Below, in pieces: positions 19,192 to 27,423 of a DNA stretch of 64,000 nt; positions within the stretch are counted from its first letter, which is position 1; the number at the start of each line of letters is the position of its first letter. A program made the position numbers and the translations under genes. The stretch is from Acidimicrobiaceae bacterium (lineage in GTDB: Bacteria > Actinomycetota > Acidimicrobiia > Acidimicrobiales > RAAP-2), in contig PMLV01000070.1 in assembly GCA_003160635.1 (NCBI GenBank), forward strand, positions 82,878-146,877, written 5' to 3'. The notes beneath the pieces are model-generated. The model had not been told where the DNA came from and searched no databases. It saw nothing but the letters and a program-made list of their open reading frames with translations.

Positions 19192-19619
19192 GACAATGAC
19201 TGCTCTATGGGGTGAAAGAAGGGGAGGGCAACGCCCTCGACCTCCTCGGCAAAATCGACCGCGACCCTCTGTCCGATCGCGACGCTATCGGCGTCGCAGT
19301 CGACGATATTGGTCATCATCCGCGGACCCTCATCCAAGTCGACCAGGGCGACCACATACGGCACGAGTTGATCGAACGGCGGAGTGCGACTTTGACGCAC
19401 AACCGTGAAGGAGTAGACGGTGCCTCGACCAGAAGCTGGTCGCCACGTGAGCTCGCCCGCGCACTGGCGGCAGAACGGTCTCGGATAGAACTCGAATCGG
19501 TCACAGGCCGAGCAATATTGGATCAGGAGCTCGCCCCTGGTGGTGGCGGTCCAATATGGCTCTGAGATGGGATCGGGAACCGGAAGTATCCGGCCTTCCA
19601 CCATGCGGGCATCGATCAC
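19188..19619 (-). CDS. DUF35 zinc-ribbon/OB-fold protein, module A
   Basis: This 143-residue protein has a rubredoxin-like zinc ribbon ('YCSACDRFEFYPRPFCRQC') near residue 45. An OB-fold follows ('GRGTVYSFTVV', 'VVALVDLDEGPRMMTNIV', 'VDFAEEVEGVALPFF'). DUF35 proteins bind acyl-CoA and pair with thiolase-fold enzymes, as in the ChsH2 DUF35 domain that activates the aldolase Ltp2. GTG 19619 is chosen because it overlaps the TGA of the upstream thiolase-like gene (GTGA) behind AAGGAGG. The frame's first ATG, at 19697, would run far into that gene. The same layout occurs at 29234. Confidence 0.88.
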   Translation of the reverse strand: MIDARMVEGRILPVPDPISEPYWTATTRGELLIQYCSACDRFEFYPRPFCRQCAGELTWRPASGRGTVYSFTVVRQSRTPPFDQLVPYVVALVDLDEGPRMMTNIVDCDADSVAIGQRVAVDFAEEVEGVALPFFHPIEQSLS

Positions 19620-20785
19620 GAGCCCTCCTTTCCGAGGACGACGGTCCCCATGCACGAGAGGTTGCCGCCTGAGCCGCTTGCCACGGCAATCTTGCAATCG
19701 GGAACCTGTGCCGCACCGGCGTGTCCTCGGAGTTGGCGTACTGCCTCGATCAACAGAAAGATTCCTCGTCGACCAGGGTGACAGGACGAGAGCCCACCGC
19801 CATCCGTGTTCGTGGGAAGTTCTCCTGTCGTTGTCAGGAGCCCACTCTTTATGAGATCCCCACCCTCACCCTTCTTGCAGAAACCGAGATCTTCGAGCAG
19901 CAGTAGGACCGTGATGGTGAAGCTGTCATACAGTTGGAGTGTATCGACGTCAGCTGGCGAAACTCCGGCCTTGGCGAAGGCCAGCGGACCCGTGATGGCG
20001 GCCGCCGTGGTCGTCAGGGAGGGCATCTGGCTCATGCTCCAGTGGGTCTGGGCGGCGGCCGCTCCGAGAACGTAGACAGGTGCCTGCCGAAGGTCCTTGG
20101 CCCGTTCCTCCGTCGTCATCAATACCGCGCCACCTCCGTCGGTGATGATGCAGCAGTCGAGCAGGTGAAGTGGGTCGGAGATCATTCGTGATGCGAGGAC
20201 ATCATCGACGGTGATGGGAGTCTGGTACATGGCATCGGGATTGAGTGATGCGTTCTGGCGGATGTCGACCGCAATCTGCGCCAAAGCCTCGGAGGTCGTC
20301 CCAAACTCATGCATGTGCCGCATGGCTGAAAGCGCATAGTTGCTGACGAGCGGGCTTCCATACGGCATGTCGAATTGCAAGGCTCCCCGCTGTCGCCCGT
20401 CGCCGGAATTGCCGAAGAGCTGGGTACCAAGGGTACGCCCCATGCGGGACAGGAAATCCGACCCATACGTGATGAGGACAGTGTCGCACTCGCCGTGTTC
20501 GATGGCCGCGGCTGCGTGTTGGACGTAGTACTCAAAGACCGCACCACCCGTGTCGGTGCCGTCGATGTAGCGATGGTCGATGCCGAGGATCTCGGCCATC
20601 GTCGCCGCGTCGTCCAGTCCGTAGGTTCCCACACACATCAGGCCATCGATGTCCTGCTTCGCAATTCCGGAGTCGTCGAGAGCCCTGCGTATCGCTAAGC
20701 CGTGATGGCCGATGGAATCGAGATGGGGCGTCTTCGGAAAATCGCTCAATCCGATGCCGGCAATGACCGCGGTTCGAGACCCCAA
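19616..20785 (-). CDS. Thiolase-fold protein without nucleophilic Cys, module A
   Basis: The 389-residue protein has the lipid-transfer/SCP-x-type thiolase fold: 'VIAGIGLSDFPKT' at the start, 'AAAAIEHGECDTVLITYGSD', and 'GGGLSSCHPGRRG' near residue 340, keeping the His of the thiolase GHP motif. Where thiolases have the acyl-carrying Cys, this protein reads 'DTGGAVFEYY'. The C-terminal CxG is 'GSGGNLSC'. Together with the coupled DUF35 gene this suggests an aldolase-like or other C-C lyase complex rather than thiolysis; the reaction is an inference. The start is TTG 20785 behind GAGGTG, as no ATG is available. Confidence 0.83.
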   Translation of the reverse strand: MGSRTAVIAGIGLSDFPKTPHLDSIGHHGLAIRRALDDSGIAKQDIDGLMCVGTYGLDDAATMAEILGIDHRYIDGTDTGGAVFEYYVQHAAAAIEHGECDTVLITYGSDFLSRMGRTLGTQLFGNSGDGRQRGALQFDMPYGSPLVSNYALSAMRHMHEFGTTSEALAQIAVDIRQNASLNPDAMYQTPITVDDVLASRMISDPLHLLDCCIITDGGGAVLMTTEERAKDLRQAPVYVLGAAAAQTHWSMSQMPSLTTTAAAITGPLAFAKAGVSPADVDTLQLYDSFTITVLLLLEDLGFCKKGEGGDLIKSGLLTTTGELPTNTDGGGLSSCHPGRRGIFLLIEAVRQLRGHAGAAQVPDCKIAVASGSGGNLSCMGTVVLGKEGS

Positions 20786-20910
20786 TGGTTCACCTCGTTC
20801 TGAGAGTAGGGAAGTGCCAATGCGATGAGACGTGGATGGGACGGCACCGCCAGCGGAGGCGATGGTAGGGGTGCGACAGGCAATCGGTCAATCGGGGCCA
20901 TTCTTGTCGT

Positions 20911-22593
20911 TCAGTGTTGCGCGTTGATCCACTGGTCACGCAAGACGAACTTTTGGATCTTCCCCGTCGGCGTGAGGGGTAATGAGTCGACGAATTCGAC
21001 AGAGGCCGGAACCTTGTACGAGGCGAGTTGGGTCCGGCAATAGTCGAGAAGCTCCTGTTCGCTTGCCTCGGTGCCGGGTTGGCGCAGCACAAATGCCACG
21101 CCCACTTCTCCTTGAATCGGGTGGGGGACCCCGATCACGGCCGAGCCAGCGACGTCGTCGCGTTCATTGAGGACCACTTCGATTTCGGCTGGATAGACGT
21201 TCGCACCGCCACGCTTGAAGGCATCGACGCCGCGTCCCATGATGGAGAGGTAGCCGCGCGCATCGGCGCTGGCCAGATCTCCCGTGTTCAGCCATCCATC
21301 GACAATCGACGTCATTGTGGCCTCGGGGTTTCCCAGGTATCCCTTCGTCACGTTCGGTCCCCGGATCCACAACACACCCACCTCTCCGGGCGCCACGACG
21401 TTACCGCTCTCGGGATCACGCAACTCGATGTCGTTATCGGGAGCGGCGTGGCCAACGGTCGAGATGATGTCTTCCAGCGGATCACCGAGGTCGGTCCAGG
21501 TGCTCGCGATGACGGCCTCGGTGAGGCCGTACGAGGACACCAGATCGGCGTTGGGCATCCGCTCACAGATGCGCTGGACCAGCCCGTCGATGCCCGATGA
21601 CCCGCCGATCTGCACGATCCGCATGCTGCTCAGATCGCAGTTGTCGGCGTTTGGGTGGGCCAGCGCCAGTTCGTAGTGGGTGGGCACACCCTGCAGGTGG
21701 GTGCACTTGTATGTCACGAGGTGCTCCAGGAAGCGAGTGGGATCGAACTGATCGTCGAGAACGATCATGGAACCGGCCAGAAGGGGGACCAGGGCATTCA
21801 TGGTGCACCCGAACGTCCAGAACAGCGGTGAGGCAAGGATCGAGCGGTCGCCTGGCCCCAATCCGATGTGCGAGACCCAATGCGCCAGATGATCGACAAT
21901 TGCGCCATGCGTAAGGACCGCGCCCTTGGGTACTCCTGTCGTTCCGGATGTGAACATGATCAGGGCGACGTCGTCGCTCGTGACGATGTTCTCGGGGATG
22001 TTCTCCGGGCCGGCGGATTGACCTGAGGCGATGATCTCGGCCCAGGGGATGGCACCTTTGGGCCACTCGCCTTCGCCGACCCCGATCACTTGGCGCAGTG
22101 CCGGGAATTTGCTGCTCTGCCATTCTCCGACGGGAGCGTCGTAGATCTCGGGGACCAGGGATTGCAACAAGGGCCGCGTGTCGTGACCGACAACGTTTCC
22201 GCCCCACACGAGCAGGTTCATCTCTGACTTGCTCACGATGTGGTCGAGCTCACGGGCCCGTAATGCCGTATTCAGGGGAACCAGGGCGGCGCCCAGCGCG
22301 GTGACTGCATATTCGATCTGAAGCCATTCGAACGCGTTACCCAGGAAGAGGCCAACCCGATCGCCTTCGGCAATCCCGAGAGCCTCGAGTCCGGCCGCGA
22401 TGGCCGCGACGTTGCTCATGAGGTCGGCGAAGGTTCGCACCTCCCCCTTGAAGGCCATCCAGGGCTCGTCGGCGAAGCGGCGTCCAGCCTGTGACAGCAC
22501 GGCCGGAATGGTCGAGGGGCCTAACTCCGTCGACCAGCATGAAGGAATTGTCGTTTCCTGGCCACTGGACCGACGTGCGTCTTTGCCTGCCAT
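20911..22593 (-). CDS. AMP-forming acyl-CoA synthetase
   Basis: This 560-residue ANL-superfamily ligase has the P-loop 'MFTSGTTGVPKGA', the 'YGLTEA' motif, 'GWLNTGDLASADARGYL', the hinge/A8 region 'GRGVDAFKRGGANVYPAEIE' and the A10 lysine in 'LTPTGKIQK'. It would convert a free carboxylic acid to its CoA thioester with ATP. The start is secure: GAGGAGAT stands just before the ATG. It lies 125 bases upstream of module A on the same strand, so it may head that operon, and it is divergent from the Ltp2-like gene at 22763. The substrate is not readable from sequence. Confidence 0.9.
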   Translation of the reverse strand: MAGKDARRSSGQETTIPSCWSTELGPSTIPAVLSQAGRRFADEPWMAFKGEVRTFADLMSNVAAIAAGLEALGIAEGDRVGLFLGNAFEWLQIEYAVTALGAALVPLNTALRARELDHIVSKSEMNLLVWGGNVVGHDTRPLLQSLVPEIYDAPVGEWQSSKFPALRQVIGVGEGEWPKGAIPWAEIIASGQSAGPENIPENIVTSDDVALIMFTSGTTGVPKGAVLTHGAIVDHLAHWVSHIGLGPGDRSILASPLFWTFGCTMNALVPLLAGSMIVLDDQFDPTRFLEHLVTYKCTHLQGVPTHYELALAHPNADNCDLSSMRIVQIGGSSGIDGLVQRICERMPNADLVSSYGLTEAVIASTWTDLGDPLEDIISTVGHAAPDNDIELRDPESGNVVAPGEVGVLWIRGPNVTKGYLGNPEATMTSIVDGWLNTGDLASADARGYLSIMGRGVDAFKRGGANVYPAEIEVVLNERDDVAGSAVIGVPHPIQGEVGVAFVLRQPGTEASEQELLDYCRTQLASYKVPASVEFVDSLPLTPTGKIQKFVLRDQWINAQH

Positions 22594-22762
22594 CCAATCT
22601 CCTCGCTCCCGAACCCTGGGCGGCAGGCGAAGGTAACGGTTGTAACCCCGCCGGGTTCCTTCACCCGGCCTCTCCAGATGGAGTGCAGAGGCACCGCATG
22701 CCGTACTGCTCTAGGGTCTAACATTGCATAGATAGGAAGATCTCGCAAGTAGAGAGTCGGCC

Positions 22763-23971
22763 ATGCCGGCTTGGCAGCCAGGGCAATTGAGAGGGGTTCG
22801 GTTGGGCTTCAACACCGCCATCGTGGGCATCGGGCAGTCGGAATTCTCCAAGCACCTCGAACCCACAGAGGAGGAGTTGGCGGTACGGGCCATTTTGGCA
22901 GCCCTCGAGGATGCCGGCATCGAGGCGAGTGAGGTCGACGCTCTTTCCTCGTTCACCATGGAGGCCACCGAGGAGGTCGCCGTCGCCAAGAACCTCGGCT
23001 TGGGGGATATCACGTTCTTCTCGAAGATCGGCTATGGCGGAGGGGGGGGTTGCGGGACGATCGGCCATCTGAGCCTGGCCATCGCGGGAGGCGTTTCTCA
23101 CGTCGGCGTCGCGTGGCGCTCCAGGAAGAGAGGGTCCGGAGTCCGACCCTGGGCCGCCGGGCCGGGGGGCCTGCGGATCCCGGGTTCCGAGCAGGTCACG
23201 GCAGCCACGTGGGCTCGCCCGTTCGGCTTGTTGCGCCCGGTGGACGAGATCGCCGTGCTGACCCGAAGGTACATGCACGAAACTGGCGCGACGCGGGAAC
23301 ATCTGGCTGAAGTGGCAATGTCGATTCGTGCCAATGCAAATCGCAACCCGGCTGCAATGATGCACGACCGACTGATGTCGCTCGACGACTACATGAACGC
23401 GCGATGGATCAGTGAGCCGCTCTGTCTGTTCGACAACTGCCTGGAGACGGACGGCGCGTTGGCGGTCGTCGTCACGTCGACGGAACGGGCCAAGGATTGC
23501 CGAAGGGCTCCGGTGTTCGTTGACTCGTTCGCACAGGCGATTCCTCAACAACATCATCACATGGTGAATTTCTGGGCCGAGGACCCCATCGGAGCCCCGG
23601 CGCGCGCGTGTGCGGCAGCCCTTTGGCGGCAATCAGAGCTGCAGCCACAGGACATAGATGTCGTGCAGATCTATGACGCGTTCACCCCTCTGGTGCTGAT
23701 TTCGCTGGAGAACTACGGCTTCTGCGGTCGCGGCGAAGCGCCGGGCTTCATCGAAGGCGGGACCATTCGATACGGCGGGAAACTTCCGGTCAATACGAGT
23801 GGGGGAGGTCTGTCCGAGGCGTACGTGCACGGGATGAACCTCATCACCGAAGGAGTACGGCAGATGCGGGGTGACTCGACATCGCAAGTGGTGGACGCCA
23901 CTGCGTGCCTGGTGACGTCGGGTGAAGGGGTGCCGACCAGCGCCCTCATTCTTCGAAGTGAGGAGAGCTGA
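22763..23971 (+). CDS. Ltp2-like thiolase-fold aldolase
   Basis: This 402-residue thiolase-superfamily protein is built like the steroid side-chain retro-aldolase Ltp2. The nucleophile position is in the glycine run 'GYGGGGGC', and the GHP His is replaced in 'GGLSEAYVHGMN'. Tyr304 ('IYDAFTP') and Tyr354 ('SEAYVHG') are 50 residues apart, the spacing recalled for Tyr294/Tyr344 in Ltp2. It would cleave a beta-hydroxy acyl-CoA to a ketone and a shorter acyl-CoA. The next gene is DUF35, its expected partner, 1 base downstream. ATG 22763 is used; TTG 22802 behind GAGAGGGG is an alternative. Confidence 0.85.
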   Translation: MPAWQPGQLRGVRLGFNTAIVGIGQSEFSKHLEPTEEELAVRAILAALEDAGIEASEVDALSSFTMEATEEVAVAKNLGLGDITFFSKIGYGGGGGCGTIGHLSLAIAGGVSHVGVAWRSRKRGSGVRPWAAGPGGLRIPGSEQVTAATWARPFGLLRPVDEIAVLTRRYMHETGATREHLAEVAMSIRANANRNPAAMMHDRLMSLDDYMNARWISEPLCLFDNCLETDGALAVVVTSTERAKDCRRAPVFVDSFAQAIPQQHHHMVNFWAEDPIGAPARACAAALWRQSELQPQDIDVVQIYDAFTPLVLISLENYGFCGRGEAPGFIEGGTIRYGGKLPVNTSGGGLSEAYVHGMNLITEGVRQMRGDSTSQVVDATACLVTSGEGVPTSALILRSEES

Positions 23972-23972
23972 G

Positions 23973-24410
23973 ATGACTGCCGCGTTCAGCCCTATGGAGG
24001 ACCCGGAGACGGCACCATTCTTCGAAGCGGCACGGCGCGGGGAGCTGCGGATTCAGGCGTGCACGAACTGCGCGCGCCTGCGGTTTCCGCCACGCCCCAT
24101 GTGCCCGTGGTGCCATTCCTTGGATTCGGAATGGCAGCGCCAATCGGGACGAGGCCGCATCTGGTCATTCGCAGTGCCCCACCCACCGCTGCTGCCGCCG
24201 TTCGCCGAAGAGGCACCCTACGTCGTGGCGGTGATCGAGCTCGACGAGGACCCTCTGATCCGGCTGGTTGGCAATATCGTTCGCGAGGTCGACGGGTCAA
24301 TCGGTGTCGTTCCCAGCTCCGAGCTCAGTATCGGGGCGGGCGTGACGGCCGTCTTCGGAAAGAGTATCGAGGGCTTCCCCGTGCCACAGTGGGTGATGAG
24401 CGCCAACTGA
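23973..24410 (+). CDS. DUF35 zinc-ribbon/OB-fold partner of the Ltp2-like protein
   Basis: This 145-residue protein has the zinc ribbon 'CTNCARLRFPPRPMCPWC' and an OB-fold ending in 'FGKSIEGFPVPQW'. In the Ltp2-ChsH2 complex the DUF35 unit binds the CoA part and switches on the aldolase. ATG 23973 follows the TGA of the Ltp2-like gene by one base and has GAGGAG upstream; the longer frame from 23922 lies inside that gene. It stands alone, not fused to a MaoC hydratase as in ChsH2, so the hydratase step must come from elsewhere. Confidence 0.88.
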   Translation: MTAAFSPMEDPETAPFFEAARRGELRIQACTNCARLRFPPRPMCPWCHSLDSEWQRQSGRGRIWSFAVPHPPLLPPFAEEAPYVVAVIELDEDPLIRLVGNIVREVDGSIGVVPSSELSIGAGVTAVFGKSIEGFPVPQWVMSAN

Positions 24411-24440
24411 AGGCACCCGGGCTCACCGATTGAAGATGCA

Positions 24441-25082
24441 TCAGCCCGCCGCTTCGGCGCGTTGCAATCGCTCACATATCTCGGCGCGCACCAGGGGGTC
24501 CAACGCGGCGATCCGTTGTGCTGACTCCGTGGCGGCCTGTCGTAAGTCGGGCAGGGGAACGGCGCGGGTGGCCAATCCGAGCTCCACGGCCTCACGGGCA
24601 TCGAATCGGCGACCGGTAAGGCAGAGCTCCCTGGCTTGGCGAACACCGACGGCCCGTGGCAGCCGGTCGTAGAGCCCCCAGGTGGCGACGAAGCCCAAGC
24701 CCGCATGCGTGTCCGCGAAGACAGCCTCGTGGGCCGCGATGATGAAGTCACAGGCGAGGGCCAGTTCGAGACCCCCGCCGATGCATGCGCCGTTGACGGC
24801 GGCGATGACCGGCGTCGAGCAGCGTGCAATGTCCGTGGCCGGGTCGGACGAGAAATGTGCCGACTCCGTTTCGGACAAGCTCTTGAGATCGACCCCGGCG
24901 CAGAAGGCCGGCCCTTCTCCCGTGAGAACGATGCACCCGATGTCACTGTCGGAATCCGCCTCTTCGAGGCTCTCGGAGAGTTCCCTTCGCAGTGCCGGGT
25001 TGAGCGCGTTGCGGGCCTCCGGTCGATTGAGGCTGAGATGCGCTACGCCACCTTCGTTCCAACACAACAGCGTCTCTTCCAT
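24441..25082 (-). CDS. Enoyl-CoA hydratase/isomerase family protein (short, atypical)
   Basis: This 213-residue crotonase-fold protein has 'RPEARNALNPALRREL', the oxyanion loop 'GPAFCAGVDLKSL' and 'AAVNGACIGGGLELALACDF'. The two glutamates of true enoyl-CoA hydratases are not where expected: the 'FxxPE' region reads 'FADTHAGLGF' and the following 'PGxGGT' segment is 'VATWGLYDR'. It is also about 40 residues shorter at the C-terminus than most relatives. It may be an isomerase, hydrolase or dehalogenase-type member. It is convergent with the DUF35 gene and divergent from the GntR gene. Confidence 0.8.
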   Translation of the reverse strand: MEETLLCWNEGGVAHLSLNRPEARNALNPALRRELSESLEEADSDSDIGCIVLTGEGPAFCAGVDLKSLSETESAHFSSDPATDIARCSTPVIAAVNGACIGGGLELALACDFIIAAHEAVFADTHAGLGFVATWGLYDRLPRAVGVRQARELCLTGRRFDAREAVELGLATRAVPLPDLRQAATESAQRIAALDPLVRAEICERLQRAEAAG

Positions 25083-25245
25083 TACTCATCGGGTCCTTTT
25101 CAGAGGCATGTCACGCGTTCGTGCATGCAACGTACGTAGCCTTGTTGCGAAGGAGCGCATCCGGGTGAGGAATTCCCCCGGATGGATCCGATCGCGGCCT
25201 TCAGCTGGGGGTGCGCTGGGCGTCGCCATCCTTTCGGTACAATCA

Positions 25246-26109
25246 ATGTATATGAATGCCCTCAAGCCGATGGAAGACGGGATGGACGGCGCGCCGCAAC
25301 GGGGATCGGGTCGAGGAGCCCAGCTTCGCCAGCCCCGGATCGCGGACCTCATCGCGTCCCGCTTGCGGAGCCGGATTGTGAACGGCGAGATCGCTGACGG
25401 CAAGCTTCTTCCCAAGCAGGACGAACTTCTCGAAGAATTCGAGGTGAGCCGTCCGTCCCTGCGCGAGGCGCTCCGCATCCTCGAGACAGAAGGTCTGATC
25501 ACGGTGCGCCGGGGCAATATGGGTGGCGCGGTGGTGCATGCGCCCAAGCCCGAAGCAGCTGCCTTCATGATGGGCCTTGTCCTCCAAGCAGGCAGTGTGC
25601 CGCTCAGCGACTTGGCGGAGGCCCTGGCCCGGCTCGAACCGGCCTGTGCTGCAGCGTGCGCCGACCGTCCTGACCGGGCACAGACCACGGTGCCGGTTCT
25701 CAGGGCCTCCATAGAGGAGGGCGCCGAAAACATCGACAACGCCATGGCCTTCACCCAGATTGCCCACCGTTTTCACGACGAACTGGTCGGGCAATGCGGC
25801 AACGAAACTCTTCGGCTGACGGTCGGAACACTGGTCACGCTGTGGTCTACCCAGGAGTCGGCTTGGGCGGAGGGGGCCGAGGCGAGACACGCGTTTCCCG
25901 ATCGCCACCTGCGCCTCGCCGCATTGCGGGCCCACCGCAAGCTCGTTGACGCCATCGAGCGGGGGGACGCGAACGATGCGGCACGCATCGCGTATGCCCA
26001 CATGGAAGCGAGCCAGATCCATGTCCTGGGCGAGCAAGGCAGTCAGAGCGTGTCGGTGACCCAGCGGAGCGACGCCCCTCGCGGCATTGTGTCCGGCATC
26101 CGCCTCTAG
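25246..26109 (+). CDS. FadR-type GntR transcriptional regulator
   Basis: This protein of about 285 residues has an N-terminal winged helix ('IASRLRSRIVNGEIADGKLLPKQ', 'EVSRPSLREALRILETEGLI', 'VRRGNMGG'). A C-terminal FadR/FCD helical domain follows, with the metal-type residues in 'RFHDEL', 'HRKLVDAIERGD' and 'AYAHMEAS'. FCD members sense acyl-CoAs or organic acids and usually repress nearby catabolic genes. It is a paralog of the regulator at 39266. The frame runs open to 24682, but that part overlaps the crotonase. ATG 25246, 25252 or 25270 are the candidate starts, and none has a clear Shine-Dalgarno site. Confidence 0.87.
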   Translation: MYMNALKPMEDGMDGAPQRGSGRGAQLRQPRIADLIASRLRSRIVNGEIADGKLLPKQDELLEEFEVSRPSLREALRILETEGLITVRRGNMGGAVVHAPKPEAAAFMMGLVLQAGSVPLSDLAEALARLEPACAAACADRPDRAQTTVPVLRASIEEGAENIDNAMAFTQIAHRFHDELVGQCGNETLRLTVGTLVTLWSTQESAWAEGAEARHAFPDRHLRLAALRAHRKLVDAIERGDANDAARIAYAHMEASQIHVLGEQGSQSVSVTQRSDAPRGIVSGIRL

Positions 26110-26220
26110 AGGCCCTTCGCTGCTGGCTGGTTGAATATCTGGTTGCCGCGTCCCCATGATGACGAGTAACCTATATAAGATAGAACGTATTGCACGTACC
26201 GAGAAGTGTGAGGCCAGGGT

Positions 26221-27408
26221 ATGAAGAGCTCGATTCCGCCTATCGTGAGCGTGGACGACCACCTCATTGAACCACCCGGCATCTGGCAGGATCGGGTCCC
26301 GGCCAAATACAAGAGCGTCGCGCCGCGCCTTGAAACACTGCCGGCGGATGCCTTCAGCAAAGTCAACGGTGCCTATGTCGCCAGTTCGGATCCCAAGGGA
26401 CCGCCGGCAGCCTGGTGGCACTACGAAGACAAGTACTACCCCGTGATCCGTTACATCGCACAAGCTGGCTACCCGCCCGACCAGGACGACAGTCACGTGG
26501 TGACGCTGGACGACATGCGCCCGGGCTGTTGGCAGCAGAAGGCCCGCCTCGACGACATGACGCTCAACGGCGTCGAAGCGTCGCTGTGCTTCCCTAACTA
26601 CCCGCGCTTTTGTGGACAGATATTCAACGAGGCCAAGGATCATGATCTGGCCATGCTGTGTGTCAAGGCCTACAACGACTTCATGGTGGATGAATGGTGC
26701 GCGGGCAGCGGTGGACGCCTGATCCCTCTCTGCCTCATTCCCCTTTGGGACGTCGCCGCGGCGGCGGCCGAAGTGCGGCGCAATGCCGCTCGGGGTGTGC
26801 GCGCCGTCGCCTTCAGCGAGCTCCCGGCCTGGTTGAACCTCCCCAGTATCTGGAGTGGTCACTGGGACCCGTTCTTCGAGGCCTGCGAAGAGACGGGAAC
26901 GGTCATCGCCATGCACATCGGGTCGGGTACCCGCACCACGATCACCTCACCCGACGCACCTCAGGTGGTCTCGACCGTCATGATCTTCGCCAACAGTGCG
27001 GCGTCCATGGTCGATTACATGCAATCGGGCATTCTGGCGCGCTATCCAACGCTGAAACTGCTCTATGCCGAGTGCCAGATCGGGTGGATACCGTTCATCT
27101 TGGAACGAGCCGATGACGCCTGGTTGACACACCTATGGGCCCACGACGACCGTTTGTCCGGCGAATTACCCTCGAGCTACTACAAGGATCGAATTTTCAG
27201 CTGTTTCTTCAAAGACAACGTCGGCATCGACATGCTGGACCGGATCGGTGCGGACCAGGTTCTCTTCGAGACCGACTACCCGCACTCGGATGGCACCTGG
27301 CCCAATACCCCCCAGGTGGCGGAAAAGCTCTTCGGGCATCTCGACCAGGCGACGGTGGACAAGATCGCCCGCGGCAACGCGATCAAGTTGCTGGGCCTCT
27401 CGCTCTAG
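26221..27408 (+). CDS. Amidohydrolase_2 family metal-dependent hydrolase
   Basis: This 395-residue TIM-barrel enzyme of the ACMSD-like group has 'VSVDDHLIEPPGIW' (DxH), 'MRPGCWQQKARLDDMTLNGVEASLCFPNYPRF'-type spacing, 'MHIGSGT' and 'ETDYPHSDGTWPNTP'. It is related to 6828 and 54446. The sequence before the ATG is AT-rich (TATATAAGATAG at 26173-26184), so a promoter probably lies there. It is 15 bases before the SDR at 27424, implying an operon. Confidence 0.84.
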   Translation: MKSSIPPIVSVDDHLIEPPGIWQDRVPAKYKSVAPRLETLPADAFSKVNGAYVASSDPKGPPAAWWHYEDKYYPVIRYIAQAGYPPDQDDSHVVTLDDMRPGCWQQKARLDDMTLNGVEASLCFPNYPRFCGQIFNEAKDHDLAMLCVKAYNDFMVDEWCAGSGGRLIPLCLIPLWDVAAAAAEVRRNAARGVRAVAFSELPAWLNLPSIWSGHWDPFFEACEETGTVIAMHIGSGTRTTITSPDAPQVVSTVMIFANSAASMVDYMQSGILARYPTLKLLYAECQIGWIPFILERADDAWLTHLWAHDDRLSGELPSSYYKDRIFSCFFKDNVGIDMLDRIGADQVLFETDYPHSDGTWPNTPQVAEKLFGHLDQATVDKIARGNAIKLLGLSL

Positions 27409-27423
27409 GAAATCGGAGCCTGC

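Noticed and set aside
24682-25245. Upstream extension of the GntR regulator
   Set aside because: The extension is antisense to the crotonase; the winged-helix domain begins well after 25246.
25243-26916. 557-codon minus-strand open frame
   Set aside because: Opposite the GntR regulator and the start of the amidohydrolase, both with clear domains.
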